A stretch of 64,000 bases of DNA from Sphingobium sp. JS3065. Lineage in GTDB: Bacteria; Pseudomonadota; Alphaproteobacteria; Sphingomonadales; Sphingomonadaceae. The DNA lies in NCBI RefSeq assembly GCF_026427355.1, contig NZ_CP102664.1:2294001-2358000 (forward strand), read 5' to 3'. A model generated the notes under the pieces. It was not told the origin of the DNA. It did no database searches and was given only the letters and a program-made list of their open reading frames with translations. Both the position numbers and the translations under genes were made by a program. This document shows, piece by piece, positions 46,028 to 54,941 of this stretch (position 1 is its first letter; each line of letters begins with the position of its first letter).

Positions 46028-46822
46028 TTATCCCTCGACCGCGCGCATGCCGACCAGCGCGAACATCGCGCCCTGCGGATCGGTCGCCTGGATGATCCAT
46101 GCCCCGCCCGGCACCTGCATCGGCCCGTTCAGCACGGTGCCGCCGCCCGCCTTCACCTTGTCGGTCGCGACATCGATATCCGGCACGACGAAGTAGAACA
46201 GCCAAAGCGGCACGGGCATTTCCGTGGGTCGCGCCATCATGCCGCCGCTCATGCCGTCAAAGTCCGTCGACCCGTCCTGCGAGAAAAGCTGGTAACTGCC
46301 CATCTCGCCCATATCCATCGCCTCGCCCTTCCCCCATCCGAACTGGGATGTGTAGAAGGCCAGATCGGCGTCGAAATCGCCGCTGTACAATTCATGCCAG
46401 CCGATATGCCCGTTCGCCATCGGCGACGGCGCATCCATCCCGTCCGGACTGGACCCCTTGAGCAGCATGAACGCCGCCCCGCCCGGATCGGCCATCACCG
46501 CGAAGCGCCCGACGCCGATTATATCCTCCGGCGCGCGCTTCACGCTGCCGCCCGCCGCGGTCAGCCTTTCGGCATCGGCATCCACATCCGCCGATCCGAT
46601 ATAGCCGCCCCACCATGGCGTCATGCCATGTGCCGCCGCCTCCGCCGGGATCGCCATGATCCCGCCGGTCGGCCCGGCGCTGCCCGAAACCACCTGATAG
46701 TCATGGCCGCCGCCAAAGGCCTGCGCCGTCCAGCCGACGACATCGCCGTAAAAGGCCAGGGCCGCCGCCGGATCGCTGGTCATCAGTTCATACCAGAAGA
46801 ATCTGCCGTTCAGATCGGTCAT
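46028..46822 (-). CDS. Two-domain VOC/glyoxalase-like protein
   Basis: This protein has about 264 residues with two tandem VOC modules: FFWYELMTSDPAAALAFYGDVVGWTAQ... (1-120) and IGWHELYSGDFDADLAFYTSQFGWGKGEAMDM... (about 140-260), each starting with a F/WYEL element and ending in DPQGAMFALV or DPGGAAFMLL. The duplication indicates an internal gene fusion. The first Met (46825) is an equally possible start. Member of the HxlR-adjacent group. Confidence 0.88.
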   Translation of the reverse strand: MTDLNGRFFWYELMTSDPAAALAFYGDVVGWTAQAFGGGHDYQVVSGSAGPTGGIMAIPAEAAAHGMTPWWGGYIGSADVDADAERLTAAGGSVKRAPEDIIGVGRFAVMADPGGAAFMLLKGSSPDGMDAPSPMANGHIGWHELYSGDFDADLAFYTSQFGWGKGEAMDMGEMGSYQLFSQDGSTDFDGMSGGMMARPTEMPVPLWLFYFVVPDIDVATDKVKAGGGTVLNGPMQVPGGAWIIQATDPQGAMFALVGMRAVEG

Positions 46823-46834
46823 CATCCCTCTCCC

Positions 46835-47197
46835 TCAAGCCTTGGCGTCCAGCAACACCTCGAAACCGCCATAGATCAGCCGCGCGCCGATGAAGGGCAT
46901 ATCCTCCCCCTCCTTCGGCTGCATCCGGGGGTCGTTCATGACCTTCTCCGCGCCTGCGTCGCGCGTTTCCTTGTCGGGCCATTCGATCCAGGAAAAGACG
47001 ACATCCTCATCCTCCTCCGCGATGACGGCGGTGCGGAAGTCGTTGACCTTGCCCGGCTTGATGTCGTTCGCCCAGCATTCCACGATCCGCAGCGCGCCAT
47101 GTTCGATGAAGATCGGCGCGGCATAGGCCGCCACTTCCCTGTACCGTTCCTTGTTGCCCTTCGGCACCGGGATCACGAAACCGTCCATATAGCTCAT
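46835..47197 (-). CDS. DUF1428-family protein
   Basis: This 120-residue protein starts MSYMDGFVIPVPKGNKERYREVAAYAAPIF and continues GALRIVECWANDIKPGKVNDFRTAVIAEEDEDVVFSWIEWPDKETRDAGAEKVMNDPRM, the DUF1428 signature. It is a ferredoxin-like dimeric barrel protein of unknown function, often encoded beside VOC and SRPBCC genes. GGAGAGACGTC precedes the ATG. Confidence 0.88.
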   Translation of the reverse strand: MSYMDGFVIPVPKGNKERYREVAAYAAPIFIEHGALRIVECWANDIKPGKVNDFRTAVIAEEDEDVVFSWIEWPDKETRDAGAEKVMNDPRMQPKEGEDMPFIGARLIYGGFEVLLDAKA

Positions 47198-47208
47198 GAC
47201 GTCTCTCC

Positions 47209-47345
47209 TCATGAAAGGCAGAGTGCAGGCGCCCCCCCTGGCTGGTGGCCGCCATCGCCGCCTCGACATCCGCCCGGCTCGCTTCGCTCAACGCCAGCAG
47301 CACGTGCGCGGTTGCATGCGCGTCGGGGATTTGCGCGGCGCCGCG
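47209..47345 (-). pseudogene. Possible VOC-family gene remnant
   Basis: A short minus-strand frame reads HVLLALSEASRADVEAAMAATSQGG and then changes to non-protein-like residues just after a run of seven G (minus strand, 47238-47232). The piece resembles the internal helix of VOC proteins (LSAxSRAxVDAxVxxAxAAGG). It has no start and no C-terminal half. A homopolymer slip or a deletion could explain it. The region is also compatible with simple spacer. Confidence 0.35.
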
Positions 47346-47420
47346 CCCACCGCCTCGTGAAAGGCTGTTGCCAGGATAGGAGGCTGGCTCCGCCTCTGCA
47401 AGCGGCGGCGGGCGCTTCGT

Positions 47421-48161
47421 TCAATGCCCCGCGTTCAGCACCCCGAACACCTGGTCGAATTCACCGCGCCGCTCCGCTTCGCGCAGGAACTTCACCCGCT
47501 CGACGCAGATTTCCTCCAGCGCGGGTTCCTGCCGCAGCAGCCCCATGACCTCCGCGATAAATTCGTCCAGCGGCATCATCTGCGGGTTTTCCGCATGCCC
47601 CGGCATCAGGTCGGTCTGCACGCCCGGCGGCGCCAGTTCGATCACTTCGACGCCGGTCCCCTTGAGCTGCCAGCGCATCGACTGCGACCAGCTATGGAGC
47701 GCCGCCTTGGTCGCGCTATAGGTCGGCGTCGCCGCCAGCGGGACAAAGGCCAGGCCCGACGTCACCGTCATCAGCGTCGCGGCGGGCTGCGCCAGCAGAT
47801 GCGGCAACAGGGCATGGGTCAGCCGGATCGGCCCCAGCAAATTGGTGACGACGGTCGCCTCCGCGATGGCCAGGTCGATCCGGTCCTCCACCACCATGAT
47901 CCCGGCATTGTGGATCACGACGTTGAGCGCCGGGAAATCCGCGACCAGCCTGTCGGCAAAGGCCGCGATCGCCGCCGCGTCCCCCATATCGACGGTCAAA
48001 GCCGCCATGCCCGGATGATCCGCCACGACGGCATCCAAAGCCGCCTGCCGCCGTCCGGCGATGATCACCTGATTGCCGGCCGCATATAATTCATGGGCCA
48101 GCGCCGCGCCGATGCCCGATCCGCCGCCGGTGATGAGGATGGTGTTGCCGCTTTTCCGCAT
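47421..48161 (-). CDS. Short-chain dehydrogenase/reductase (DltE-like)
   Basis: This 246-residue Rossmann-fold oxidoreductase has TGGGSGIGAALAHEL (cofactor-binding TGxxxGIG), NAGIM, the catalytic Ser in TVTSGLAF, the YSATK motif (Tyr-x-x-x-Lys) and a PPGVQTDL substrate-loop region. AGGAG lies 7 nt before ATG 48161. First gene of the minus-strand group that continues to the SRPBCC gene, and divergent from the HxlR regulator, which probably controls it. Substrate unknown. Confidence 0.9.
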   Translation of the reverse strand: MRKSGNTILITGGGSGIGAALAHELYAAGNQVIIAGRRQAALDAVVADHPGMAALTVDMGDAAAIAAFADRLVADFPALNVVIHNAGIMVVEDRIDLAIAEATVVTNLLGPIRLTHALLPHLLAQPAATLMTVTSGLAFVPLAATPTYSATKAALHSWSQSMRWQLKGTGVEVIELAPPGVQTDLMPGHAENPQMMPLDEFIAEVMGLLRQEPALEEICVERVKFLREAERRGEFDQVFGVLNAGH

Positions 48162-48263
48162 GGGTCGTCTCCTTTGAAGCCATGATGTGACCGGCAATTT
48201 ATGCCTTTACTCTCTTTTGGAAAGAAGGCACCATAAAGTTCTATACATACCGGAAAGTGAGAA
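48162..48263. promoter_or_regulatory. Divergent promoter/operator region between SDR and hxlR
   Basis: This 102-bp AT-rich spacer (TTTATGCCTTTACTC...GGAAAGAAGGCACCATAAAG) contains an imperfect inverted repeat: TTTATG-CCTT near 48198-48208 and AAGGCACCATAAA at 48227-48239. This is a plausible HxlR operator overlapping both promoters. Confidence 0.5.
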
Positions 48264-48698
48264 ATGGAAAATCCGCTGGAAAAGCGCTTCGCTCCCCATG
48301 AAATCGCCGAAGCGGAAGCCTTTATCGAGGCCAATCCCGAAGCGCCGCTCGACCCGCGAATCGAGCGACTCGTGAACGACCTGATCGGCCGCATCGCCGA
48401 CAAATGGACGTTGCTGGTCCTGGAACTGCTGGAGGAAAAGGGCACGTTGCGCTTCACCCGCATCGCGGAACAGGTGGAGGGCATCAGCCAGAAGATGCTG
48501 ACCCAGACGCTGCGCCAGATGGAGCGCGACGGCCTTGTCACCCGCACGGTTCATCCCGTCGTGCCGCCGCGCGTCGACTATGCGCTGACGCCGCTCGGCA
48601 ACAGCCTGAGCGCCGCATTTTGCGGCGTCTGGGTGTGGGCGGAGCGCCATCTGGAAGCGGTGGAGGAATCGCGCCGCCGGTTCGACACGCGCGACTGA
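48264..48698 (+). CDS. HxlR-family transcriptional regulator
   Basis: This 144-residue winged-helix regulator has a polar extension, then IGRIADKWTLLVLELLEEKGTLRFTRIAEQVEGISQKMLTQTLRQMERDGLVTRTVHPVVPPRVDYALTPLGNSL, the HxlR/YodB signature. The only Cys (AFCGVW) is not in the usual N-terminal redox position. It is divergent from the SDR-DUF1428-VOC-SRPBCC group, the typical layout for an aldehyde- or electrophile-responsive HxlR repressor controlling its neighbours. Confidence 0.92.
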   Translation: MENPLEKRFAPHEIAEAEAFIEANPEAPLDPRIERLVNDLIGRIADKWTLLVLELLEEKGTLRFTRIAEQVEGISQKMLTQTLRQMERDGLVTRTVHPVVPPRVDYALTPLGNSLSAAFCGVWVWAERHLEAVEESRRRFDTRD

Positions 48699-48701
48699 CA
48701 G

Positions 48702-49541
48702 CTATTCCACCGGAACGAACGTCTCGCGCATGGGCGTCAGCGGGAATGTCGGCACCTCGATCCGCACCGGCGTGCCCGGCGCCATGGCCGATGGCGGCGT
48801 CATAGCGCCCACACCGGGCACGAAGCCGGACGCGACTTCCCTGGGCGCCATCGGCGGCGGCGGCAGCGGCGTGGGCGACACCACCACCGTCACCGTTCCG
48901 CCGAAGCGCGACTGCCACTCCGCCAGACGCTTCAGATAATCGGCATAGGCGGCGTAGAAATCCTGGAACGGCTTTTCCAGCGTCGTCAGCGCTTCGGGCG
49001 CATAGGCCAGCAACTGGCTGGAGGGCATGGCGAGGATCTTCGCGCCGACGTCGATCGCCACCGGACAGAAGCTTTTCGTCACCGGCGGCAGGGCGAAGAA
49101 ATTATAGACGACGGTGTTCAGCAACTCCCGCGCCTTCAACCCGCCTGTCCCGTAGGCGGCCAGATAATTGCGGTCGACCGCCGCATTCGCCTCCCGCAGC
49201 GCCGCCTGATGCACATGCAATATCCGGTTATATTGGATGCGGGCCGGTTCGTTGACGCCATAACAGGATAATGCCGCCACGTTCAGCGCCATGCGCACGT
49301 GCCAGAGTGCCGTATTGGCCGTGACGCCGCGATTGGGGGTCAGATAGCTGCCGTCCGCCGCAACCTCCGGAATGCTCATCTCCTCGACCGCGCCCATGGG
49401 CGGCAGCGGCTTGATCGTCGGCACGACTGGCGGCGGCGGCGTGGGCGGGGCCTTCTTCGGCGTGGAACAGCCGGCGACCAGCGCGAGCGCCGTCACGGAT
49501 GCAAGTTCAAAAAAACGGCGAACGACGGGTCGCGACGGCAC
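48702..49541 (-). CDS. Lipoprotein of unknown function
   Basis: This 279-residue protein has a lipobox (ALALVAGC, Cys at about 25) followed by a Pro-rich linker (STPKKAPPTPPPPVVPTIKPLPP) and a compact domain (TALWHVRMALNVAALSCYGVNEPARIQYNRILHVHQAALREANAAVDRNYLAAYG...) ending in a Pro/Thr tail. Two Cys in the domain (LSCYG; SFCPVAI) could pair. Outer- or inner-membrane anchoring is inferred. No family recognised. Confidence 0.8.
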   Translation of the reverse strand: MPSRPVVRRFFELASVTALALVAGCSTPKKAPPTPPPPVVPTIKPLPPMGAVEEMSIPEVAADGSYLTPNRGVTANTALWHVRMALNVAALSCYGVNEPARIQYNRILHVHQAALREANAAVDRNYLAAYGTGGLKARELLNTVVYNFFALPPVTKSFCPVAIDVGAKILAMPSSQLLAYAPEALTTLEKPFQDFYAAYADYLKRLAEWQSRFGGTVTVVVSPTPLPPPPMAPREVASGFVPGVGAMTPPSAMAPGTPVRIEVPTFPLTPMRETFVPVE

Positions 49542-49654
49542 CCTGAAATCCCTCGATCATTATCCGGACAGAACAAACTCATGGCAAAGCCATGCGTTCC
49601 TGGCGACCGAGACAAGGCTCGGTTCGTCCGGGGAGGGATTCGCCTCGTCCTGTT

Positions 49655-50680
49655 TTAGCCGCGCCGCTCCAGCGCCACCGCCGCTTCGTCCATCAACTGG
49701 GCGATGATGTCGGCCACCGGTTCCTCCCTGGCGACCATGCCGACCGACTGCCCGGCCATCAGCGACCCGCCCTCGACATCGCCGTCGATCACCGCGCGGC
49801 GCAGCGCACCTGCCCAATAATGTTCGATCTGCAACTGCGCCTCGCCCATGTCGACCGCGCCGCTGTCGAGCAGATTGGCGACTTCCCGCTGCTTGACCGT
49901 AAAGGCCTCGGTGCCCGCATTTTTGAGCGCGCGCACCGGAATGACCGGCAGCCGGGGATCGATCTGCACGCTGGCAATCGCGTCGCGGGCCGAAGCGCGG
50001 AAGAAGGCCTTCTTGAAATTGGGATGAGCGATGCTTTCGGTCGCGCAGGCGAAGCGGGTGCCGAGTTGCACGCCCGCCGCGCCCATTTCCAGATAGCCCG
50101 CGATCAGCTCGCCGCGCCCGATGCCGCCCGCGACAAACACCGGCAATTGAGACGCCATTTCCGGCAGGATTTCCTGCGCCAGCACGCTGGTCGACACGGG
50201 GCCGATATGGCCGCCCGCCTCCATCCCCTCGATCACCAGCGCGTCGACGCCCGACCGCGCCAGCTTCTTCGCCAGCGCCAGCGCCGGAGCAAAGCAGATC
50301 AGCTTCGCGCCGCCCCCTCCTGCTCTTGGCGCCTTGATCGCCTCTATGCTGCCCTTGGGCGGCAGGCCCCCGGCCAGCACCACATGGCCGACCTCATGCC
50401 GGGCGCAGACATCGATCAGGTCGAAAAGCTGCGGATGCATGGTGATCAGATTGACGCCGAACGGCTTGGAGGTCAGCGCCTTGGTCGCCGCAATCTCCCT
50501 GTCGAGCAGGTCCGGCGTCATCGCGCCGCAGGCGATCACGCCAAAGCCGCCCGCATTGGAGATGGCCGCGACCAGATGCCGCTCCGACACCCAACTCATC
50601 GCCCCGCACAGGATCGCGACATCGCAGCCCAGAAATTCAGTGCCGCGAGCCATCAGGGAAGCGAGTTTGGCGTTCGTCAT
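49655..50680 (-). CDS. Nitronate monooxygenase / 2-nitropropane dioxygenase-family FMN protein
   Basis: This 341-residue FMN TIM-barrel enzyme has the motifs GAMSWVSERHLVAAISNAGGFGVI, VLAGGLPPKGSIEAIKA, VDALVIEGMEAGGHIGPVSTSVL (with the conserved EAGGH His), VFVAGGIGRGE and AAGVQLGTRFACATES. The family oxidises nitronates or reduces enoyl-ACP (FabK-like); which applies cannot be told. ATG 50680 is used. Confidence 0.9.
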   Translation of the reverse strand: MTNAKLASLMARGTEFLGCDVAILCGAMSWVSERHLVAAISNAGGFGVIACGAMTPDLLDREIAATKALTSKPFGVNLITMHPQLFDLIDVCARHEVGHVVLAGGLPPKGSIEAIKAPRAGGGGAKLICFAPALALAKKLARSGVDALVIEGMEAGGHIGPVSTSVLAQEILPEMASQLPVFVAGGIGRGELIAGYLEMGAAGVQLGTRFACATESIAHPNFKKAFFRASARDAIASVQIDPRLPVIPVRALKNAGTEAFTVKQREVANLLDSGAVDMGEAQLQIEHYWAGALRRAVIDGDVEGGSLMAGQSVGMVAREEPVADIIAQLMDEAAVALERRG

Positions 50681-50701
50681 AGTTGGTTCCATCGAATCAA
50701 A

Positions 50702-50832
50702 AGCCCCTCCCTTTCATGGGAGGGGTTGGGGTGGGTCGGCGCGCCAGCGCCGTCCCCAGCTATCCGGTCAGGGTAGAGGCTCGCTAACGCTCGCACCCAC
50801 CCCTAGCCCCTCCCTGGGAGGGAGGGGAACAG
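50702..50832. repeat. CCCCTCCC-type inverted-repeat block (second copy)
   Basis: The same order as 26683-26790 is seen: a CCCCTCCC/GGGAGGGG hairpin, GGGGTGGG, a hairpin GCGCGCCAGCGC, AGGCTCGCTAACGCTCGCACCC and CCCTCCCTGGGAGGGAGGGG. It lies between the nitronate monooxygenase and lysC. Noncoding. Confidence 0.75.
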
Positions 50833-50835
50833 TTT

Positions 50836-52101
50836 TTACCCGACCGGCGCGTCCAGACCGTAGGCGGTGTGCAGCACGCGCACCGCCAGTTCCGTCTCAT
50901 CCTCGTCGATCAGCACCGAAACCTTGATCTCGCTGGTCGAGATGGCGAGGATGTTGATCCCGCGATCGGCCAGCGCCTGGAACATGGCCGAAGCCACGCC
51001 GGCATGGCTCTTCATGCCGACGCCGACCACCGACACTTTCGCCACCTTCGTATCGGGGATCACCCGGTTGAAGCCGATCACGTCCTTCTGGCCTTCCAGC
51101 ACGTCCAGCGCCCGCGCCAGGTCCGCGCCCGGCACGGTGAAGGTCACGTCCGTCTCGCCCTTGTCGCGGCCGACATTCTGGATGATCATGTCGACGTTGA
51201 TCGCGGCGGCGGCCAGCGGCCCGAAGATGTGCGCCACCGCGCCCGGACGGTCCGGCACGCGGGTCAGGGTGATCTTCGCCTCATTCTTGTCATGGGCGAT
51301 GCCGGTGATGAGCTGACGTTCCATCTTGTCTTCCTTGAGCTTGGCTTCCAGTTCCTCCTCGCTGACGATCAGCGTGCCGGGGAGGTCGTCCTGGGTAGGA
51401 TCATCGAAGGAGGAAAGCACCTGCACGACCACGCCTTCCTTCATGGCGAGGCCGACCGAGCGGGTCTGGAGCACCTTGGCCCCGACCGAGGCCAGTTCCA
51501 GCATTTCCTCATAAGTGACGAGGTCGAGCTTGCGCGCCCGCGCCACGATGCGGGGATCGGTAGTGTAGACGCCGTCGACATCGGTATAGATGTCGCAGCG
51601 ATCCGCCTTCAAGGCCGCCGCCACGGCCACGGCCGAGGTGTCCGAACCGCCCCGGCCCAGGGTCGATATGCGGCCATCCTCCATCATGCCCTGGAAGCCG
51701 GGGATGACCGCGACCGTGCCCGATGCCATCGACGCGAGCAGATCGGTCGTGTCGATCTCCCCGATGCGCGCCTTGGCATGGGCTTCGTTGGTGCGGATCG
51801 GCAGCTGCCAGCCCAGCCAACTGCGCGCGTCCACGCCCATCGCCTTCAGCGTCATGGCGAGCAGGCCGCTCGTCACCTGCTCGCCGCTGGCGACGACCAC
51901 GTCATATTCAGCCGGATCGTAAAGCGGCGAGGCTTCCTTGCAGAATCCGACCAGCCGGTCCGTCTCGCCCGCCATGGCGGACACGACGACGGCGACTTCA
52001 TGGCCCTGCTCCACGACATGTTTGACGCGCGCGGCCACGTTGCGAATTCGCTCCATCCCCGCCATGGAGGTGCCGCCGAATTTCATCACGATGCGCGCCA
52101 T
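50836..52101 (-). CDS. lysC: Aspartate kinase
   Basis: This 421-residue enzyme starts the Asp-family amino-acid pathway. The kinase domain has VMKFGGTSM (about 5-13), SAMAGETDRL, GRGGSDTSAVAVAAALKAD and the YTDVDGVYTTDPR nucleotide region. The C-terminal half has two ACT-like modules (ITLTRVPDRPGAVAHIFGPLAAAAINVDMIIQN and VSVVGVGMKSHAGVASAMFQALADRGINILAISTSEIKVSVLI), the sites for feedback by Lys/Thr. It is divergent from ubiG. The frame is open further upstream but reads into the divergent gene. Confidence 0.97.
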   Translation of the reverse strand: MARIVMKFGGTSMAGMERIRNVAARVKHVVEQGHEVAVVVSAMAGETDRLVGFCKEASPLYDPAEYDVVVASGEQVTSGLLAMTLKAMGVDARSWLGWQLPIRTNEAHAKARIGEIDTTDLLASMASGTVAVIPGFQGMMEDGRISTLGRGGSDTSAVAVAAALKADRCDIYTDVDGVYTTDPRIVARARKLDLVTYEEMLELASVGAKVLQTRSVGLAMKEGVVVQVLSSFDDPTQDDLPGTLIVSEEELEAKLKEDKMERQLITGIAHDKNEAKITLTRVPDRPGAVAHIFGPLAAAAINVDMIIQNVGRDKGETDVTFTVPGADLARALDVLEGQKDVIGFNRVIPDTKVAKVSVVGVGMKSHAGVASAMFQALADRGINILAISTSEIKVSVLIDEDETELAVRVLHTAYGLDAPVG

Positions 52102-52263
52102 TTGCCTGTCGAGCCTGCCTGATTGTAAGAAAGAAAATATCGCCCCACAGGGCAAAAACGGCGCCGCTATAGCAGCAGCGGCGAATATGGCAACCTCACC
52201 CGCAAAGCGCATATGGCGCGGAGCATATGGCGCGGATGGGCGGACGCTGGTAGCAGGACCATT

Positions 52264-53001
52264 ATGGCGAACACAGCTTCCAACACCATCGACCCCCGCG
52301 AAGCCGCGCATTTCGGCAGCATGGCCGCCGACTGGTGGGATCCAAAGGGCAGCAGCGCCATGCTGCACAAACTCAACCCCGTGCGCCTGCGCTATATCCG
52401 CGACGCCGTCGACCGGCATTGGCCGGGGCATGACCAGAGCTTCCACCCTCTCGCGGGCAGGCGGGCACTGGATGTGGGTTGCGGCGCGGGATTGCTCTCC
52501 GAACCGCTGGCGCGCATGGGGGCGACCCTGACGGCGCTCGACGCGGCGGAGGAGAATATCGCGGTGGCGCGCAGCCATGCCGACGGGCAAGGCCTCGCCA
52601 TCGATTATCGCGCGACCCCGGTGGAGCAGTTGGAGGAAAGCGGCTTCGACCTCGTCACATCGATGGAAGTGATCGAGCATGTCGCGGATCCTGCCGCCTT
52701 CATCGCCGCCCTGGCGCAAAAGCTGGCGCCGGACGGCCTGCTGATCCTCTCGACCCCTAACCGCACGCCGCTGTCCCGGCTGGCCATGATCACCATCGGC
52801 GAAAGCATCGGCGGCATTCCCAAGGGCACGCACGACTGGCGCAAATTCCTGAATCCTGAGGAATTGACGAAGCTGCTGGAAGATGCGGGTCTGGAAGTCA
52901 CCGACAGTAGCGGCCTCAGCTTCACGCCCGCCAAGGGCTTCATCCTGTCGCCCAACAAGGCGATCAACTATCTGCTGACCGCCCGCCATCGGCGGAGGTG
53001 A
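52264..53001 (+). CDS. ubiG: Ubiquinone biosynthesis O-methyltransferase
   Basis: This 245-residue SAM methyltransferase acts in the two O-methylation steps of ubiquinone synthesis. It has FGSMAADWWDPKGSSAMLHKLNPVRLRYIRD (the UbiG substrate-side start), ALDVGCGAGLLSEPLARMGA (motif I), DLVTSMEVIEHVADPAAFI and a C-terminal GTHDWRKFLNPEELTKLL region. AGGA lies 6 nt before ATG 52264. It is divergent from lysC across about 160 bp. Confidence 0.95.
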   Translation: MANTASNTIDPREAAHFGSMAADWWDPKGSSAMLHKLNPVRLRYIRDAVDRHWPGHDQSFHPLAGRRALDVGCGAGLLSEPLARMGATLTALDAAEENIAVARSHADGQGLAIDYRATPVEQLEESGFDLVTSMEVIEHVADPAAFIAALAQKLAPDGLLILSTPNRTPLSRLAMITIGESIGGIPKGTHDWRKFLNPEELTKLLEDAGLEVTDSSGLSFTPAKGFILSPNKAINYLLTARHRRR

Positions 53002-53133
53002 AGGCGCGCCGCCTTATCCGGACCGGCAAACCGGAGTTGAAGCGAAGGGAACGCAGCGGGGACTGAAAAGCGCTCCGGGGCCTGAGTGCCCCCATGCCGC
53101 GCTCCCCCAAAAGGCGCGGCACCTCTCCAACTC

Positions 53134-53853
53134 TCAGCTTACAGGCTTCGCCACCGCCACCAGCGTCGGTTGCGCATCCGACGCGGCGTCATTCGTCACC
53201 GCGTTGGCCGCACCGGGCTGGGTCTTGAGGCTCGCCGCAGCCGACTGGAGCGCGACCGCAGCCGCCTCCAGCGCGGCCGCGGCGGATTGCGGCGTGACCG
53301 GCGGCGGCGCTGCCGCCTCGGCCACTGCCGTCGGCGTCACCGGATCGCTCACCGGAACCGCCGCCACAGCGGTCGTCAATGCACATATTTCGCCAACCCC
53401 CGCCGGTTTTTCCGAGAAATTCCGGGCCAGCATCGGAAGCTCATTTTCACCGGCATTGGTCGCCAAGGTCAGCAAGGTATCGGCCATCTGGCAGAAACCC
53501 GCTGTTTGAACGCCATCGACATGACTATTGGCAAGCCTGGTTATGAAGTCGTCATAAGCACGCTGCCCGTCGGCTATGCCATTTTCACGCATGAAACGCA
53601 GTTTCAGCGCGCTATTATATTTATCGGCGCTTCCCATTCTTTCATTAAATTTATCATATTTCGCCGTTATTTCGCTATTGGTCGACCGGCATTTCAGCGA
53701 TCCCAGCATCAGCATGATCTGCAGATCTCTGACTCGCGCCGCTTCGACTTCATAGGATTGCCAGCACTGTGCCTCCCCCGCAGACGCAGCACCGCCAAAA
53801 AAGAGCGCGACGAAACAACTGGCGGCACCCGCCGCCATCCTCAACCTAGACAT
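53134..53853 (-). CDS. Secreted hypothetical protein with Ala-rich tail
   Basis: This 239-residue protein has a signal peptide (AAGAASCFVALFFGGAASAGEAQ), a helical domain (SYEVEAARVRDLQIMLMLGSLKCRSTNSEITAKYDKFNERMGSADKYNSALKLRFMRENG) with Cys that could pair, and a low-complexity Ala/Val/Pro C-terminus (AAAALEAAAVALQSAAASLKTQPG). No family is recognised. It stands alone. The tail resembles cell-surface linker or adhesin-like regions, but no function is proposed. Confidence 0.75.
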   Translation of the reverse strand: MSRLRMAAGAASCFVALFFGGAASAGEAQCWQSYEVEAARVRDLQIMLMLGSLKCRSTNSEITAKYDKFNERMGSADKYNSALKLRFMRENGIADGQRAYDDFITRLANSHVDGVQTAGFCQMADTLLTLATNAGENELPMLARNFSEKPAGVGEICALTTAVAAVPVSDPVTPTAVAEAAAPPPVTPQSAAAALEAAAVALQSAAASLKTQPGAANAVTNDAASDAQPTLVAVAKPVS

Positions 53854-54046
53854 GATGGACCTCGCAGAATCGGCTGGACCCCGCAGATTGAATATTAACA
53901 GTTTGCCACAAAAATGCCATTAATTATTTGTTGACAGTGACATTTATGACGCATCCGGAAGCATCGCGGAATTACGTCCTTTCATCGACATCCCGCTATC
54001 AAATAACCATTATCCATCCGGATAACTTCATCGCGCGGGGGAGCGG

Positions 54047-54862
54047 CTAATTCGTCACAGCCTCGGCCCTGGCGATCAGCGCCCTGGCTTCCTCCACATG
54101 CATGCTTTCGATCATGCGTCCCTCGAAGCGCTCGGCGCCGCCGGTCGCCGCCTCGATCAGCCGGCGCGCATCCGCCACGGCCTGGGGATCGGGACCGAAC
54201 ACCTGATTGGCGACCGGCACCTGGCTCGGGTGGATCAGCGTCTTGCCGTCAAAGCCCAGAACATGCCCCGCCGCGCATTCGCTTTCGAACCCGGCCTCAT
54301 CGTCCAGCCGATTGAACACCCCGTCGAACACCGCGATCCGGGCTGCCCGCGCCGCCAATATGGCCGATTGCAGGGACAGCGCCAGACCGTCCCGTCCGGC
54401 AGACGGCGGAATTCCCAGATCCTGCCGCAGATCGTTATTGCCCATGAACAGCCCCGCGCAGCCCTCCGCCGCCGCGATCGCCTGTACCGCGACGACGCCC
54501 GCGGCGCTTTCGATCATCGCGATCACCGGTTTCTGGCAGACGCTGAACACATCCTTCACCTGCTTGGGCGTTTCCACCTTGGGCAGCACGACATAATCGA
54601 CGGCGGACCCTTTCAGCGCCACCATCTCCCGCCCATGCGACGGCGCGCCCTCGACATTGATGCGCACCGCCGCCAGACGCCCGCCAAAGCCTTCAGCCAC
54701 GGCTTCGACCGCATTGGCCAGCGCCTCTTCCTTGCGGTCGTCGGGCACCGCATCCTCCAGGTCCAGTATCACCATGTCGCAGGGCAAGGTCCGCGCCTTG
54801 GCGATGGCGCGGGGGTTGGACGCGGGCAGGAAAAGCAGCGATCGGGCGTGGCGCAACAACAT
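54047..54862 (-). CDS. CitE/HpcH-HpaI aldolase-family lyase
   Basis: This 271-residue TIM-barrel enzyme of the citrate-lyase beta/malyl-CoA-lyase family has RSLLFLPASNPRAIAKA, ILDLEDAVPDDRKEEA (metal-binding Asp/Glu), RINVEGAPSHGREM, VLPKVETPKQV, AMIESAAGVV (metal-binding Glu), FMGNNDLRQDLG and GFDGKTLIHPSQV. AGGAG is 9 nt upstream of ATG 54862. No CoA-transferase or citrate-lyase subunits are adjacent, so the specific reaction is unknown. Divergent from the stomatin gene. Confidence 0.9.
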   Translation of the reverse strand: MLLRHARSLLFLPASNPRAIAKARTLPCDMVILDLEDAVPDDRKEEALANAVEAVAEGFGGRLAAVRINVEGAPSHGREMVALKGSAVDYVVLPKVETPKQVKDVFSVCQKPVIAMIESAAGVVAVQAIAAAEGCAGLFMGNNDLRQDLGIPPSAGRDGLALSLQSAILAARAARIAVFDGVFNRLDDEAGFESECAAGHVLGFDGKTLIHPSQVPVANQVFGPDPQAVADARRLIEAATGGAERFEGRMIESMHVEEARALIARAEAVTN

Positions 54863-54941
54863 GATGAAACTCCTATCACTTTGCCTTTCCCCATTCATGA
54901 TTTCGCGTCATAGTCCAAGCGGATTTCAGGGGAGGGCAGGC

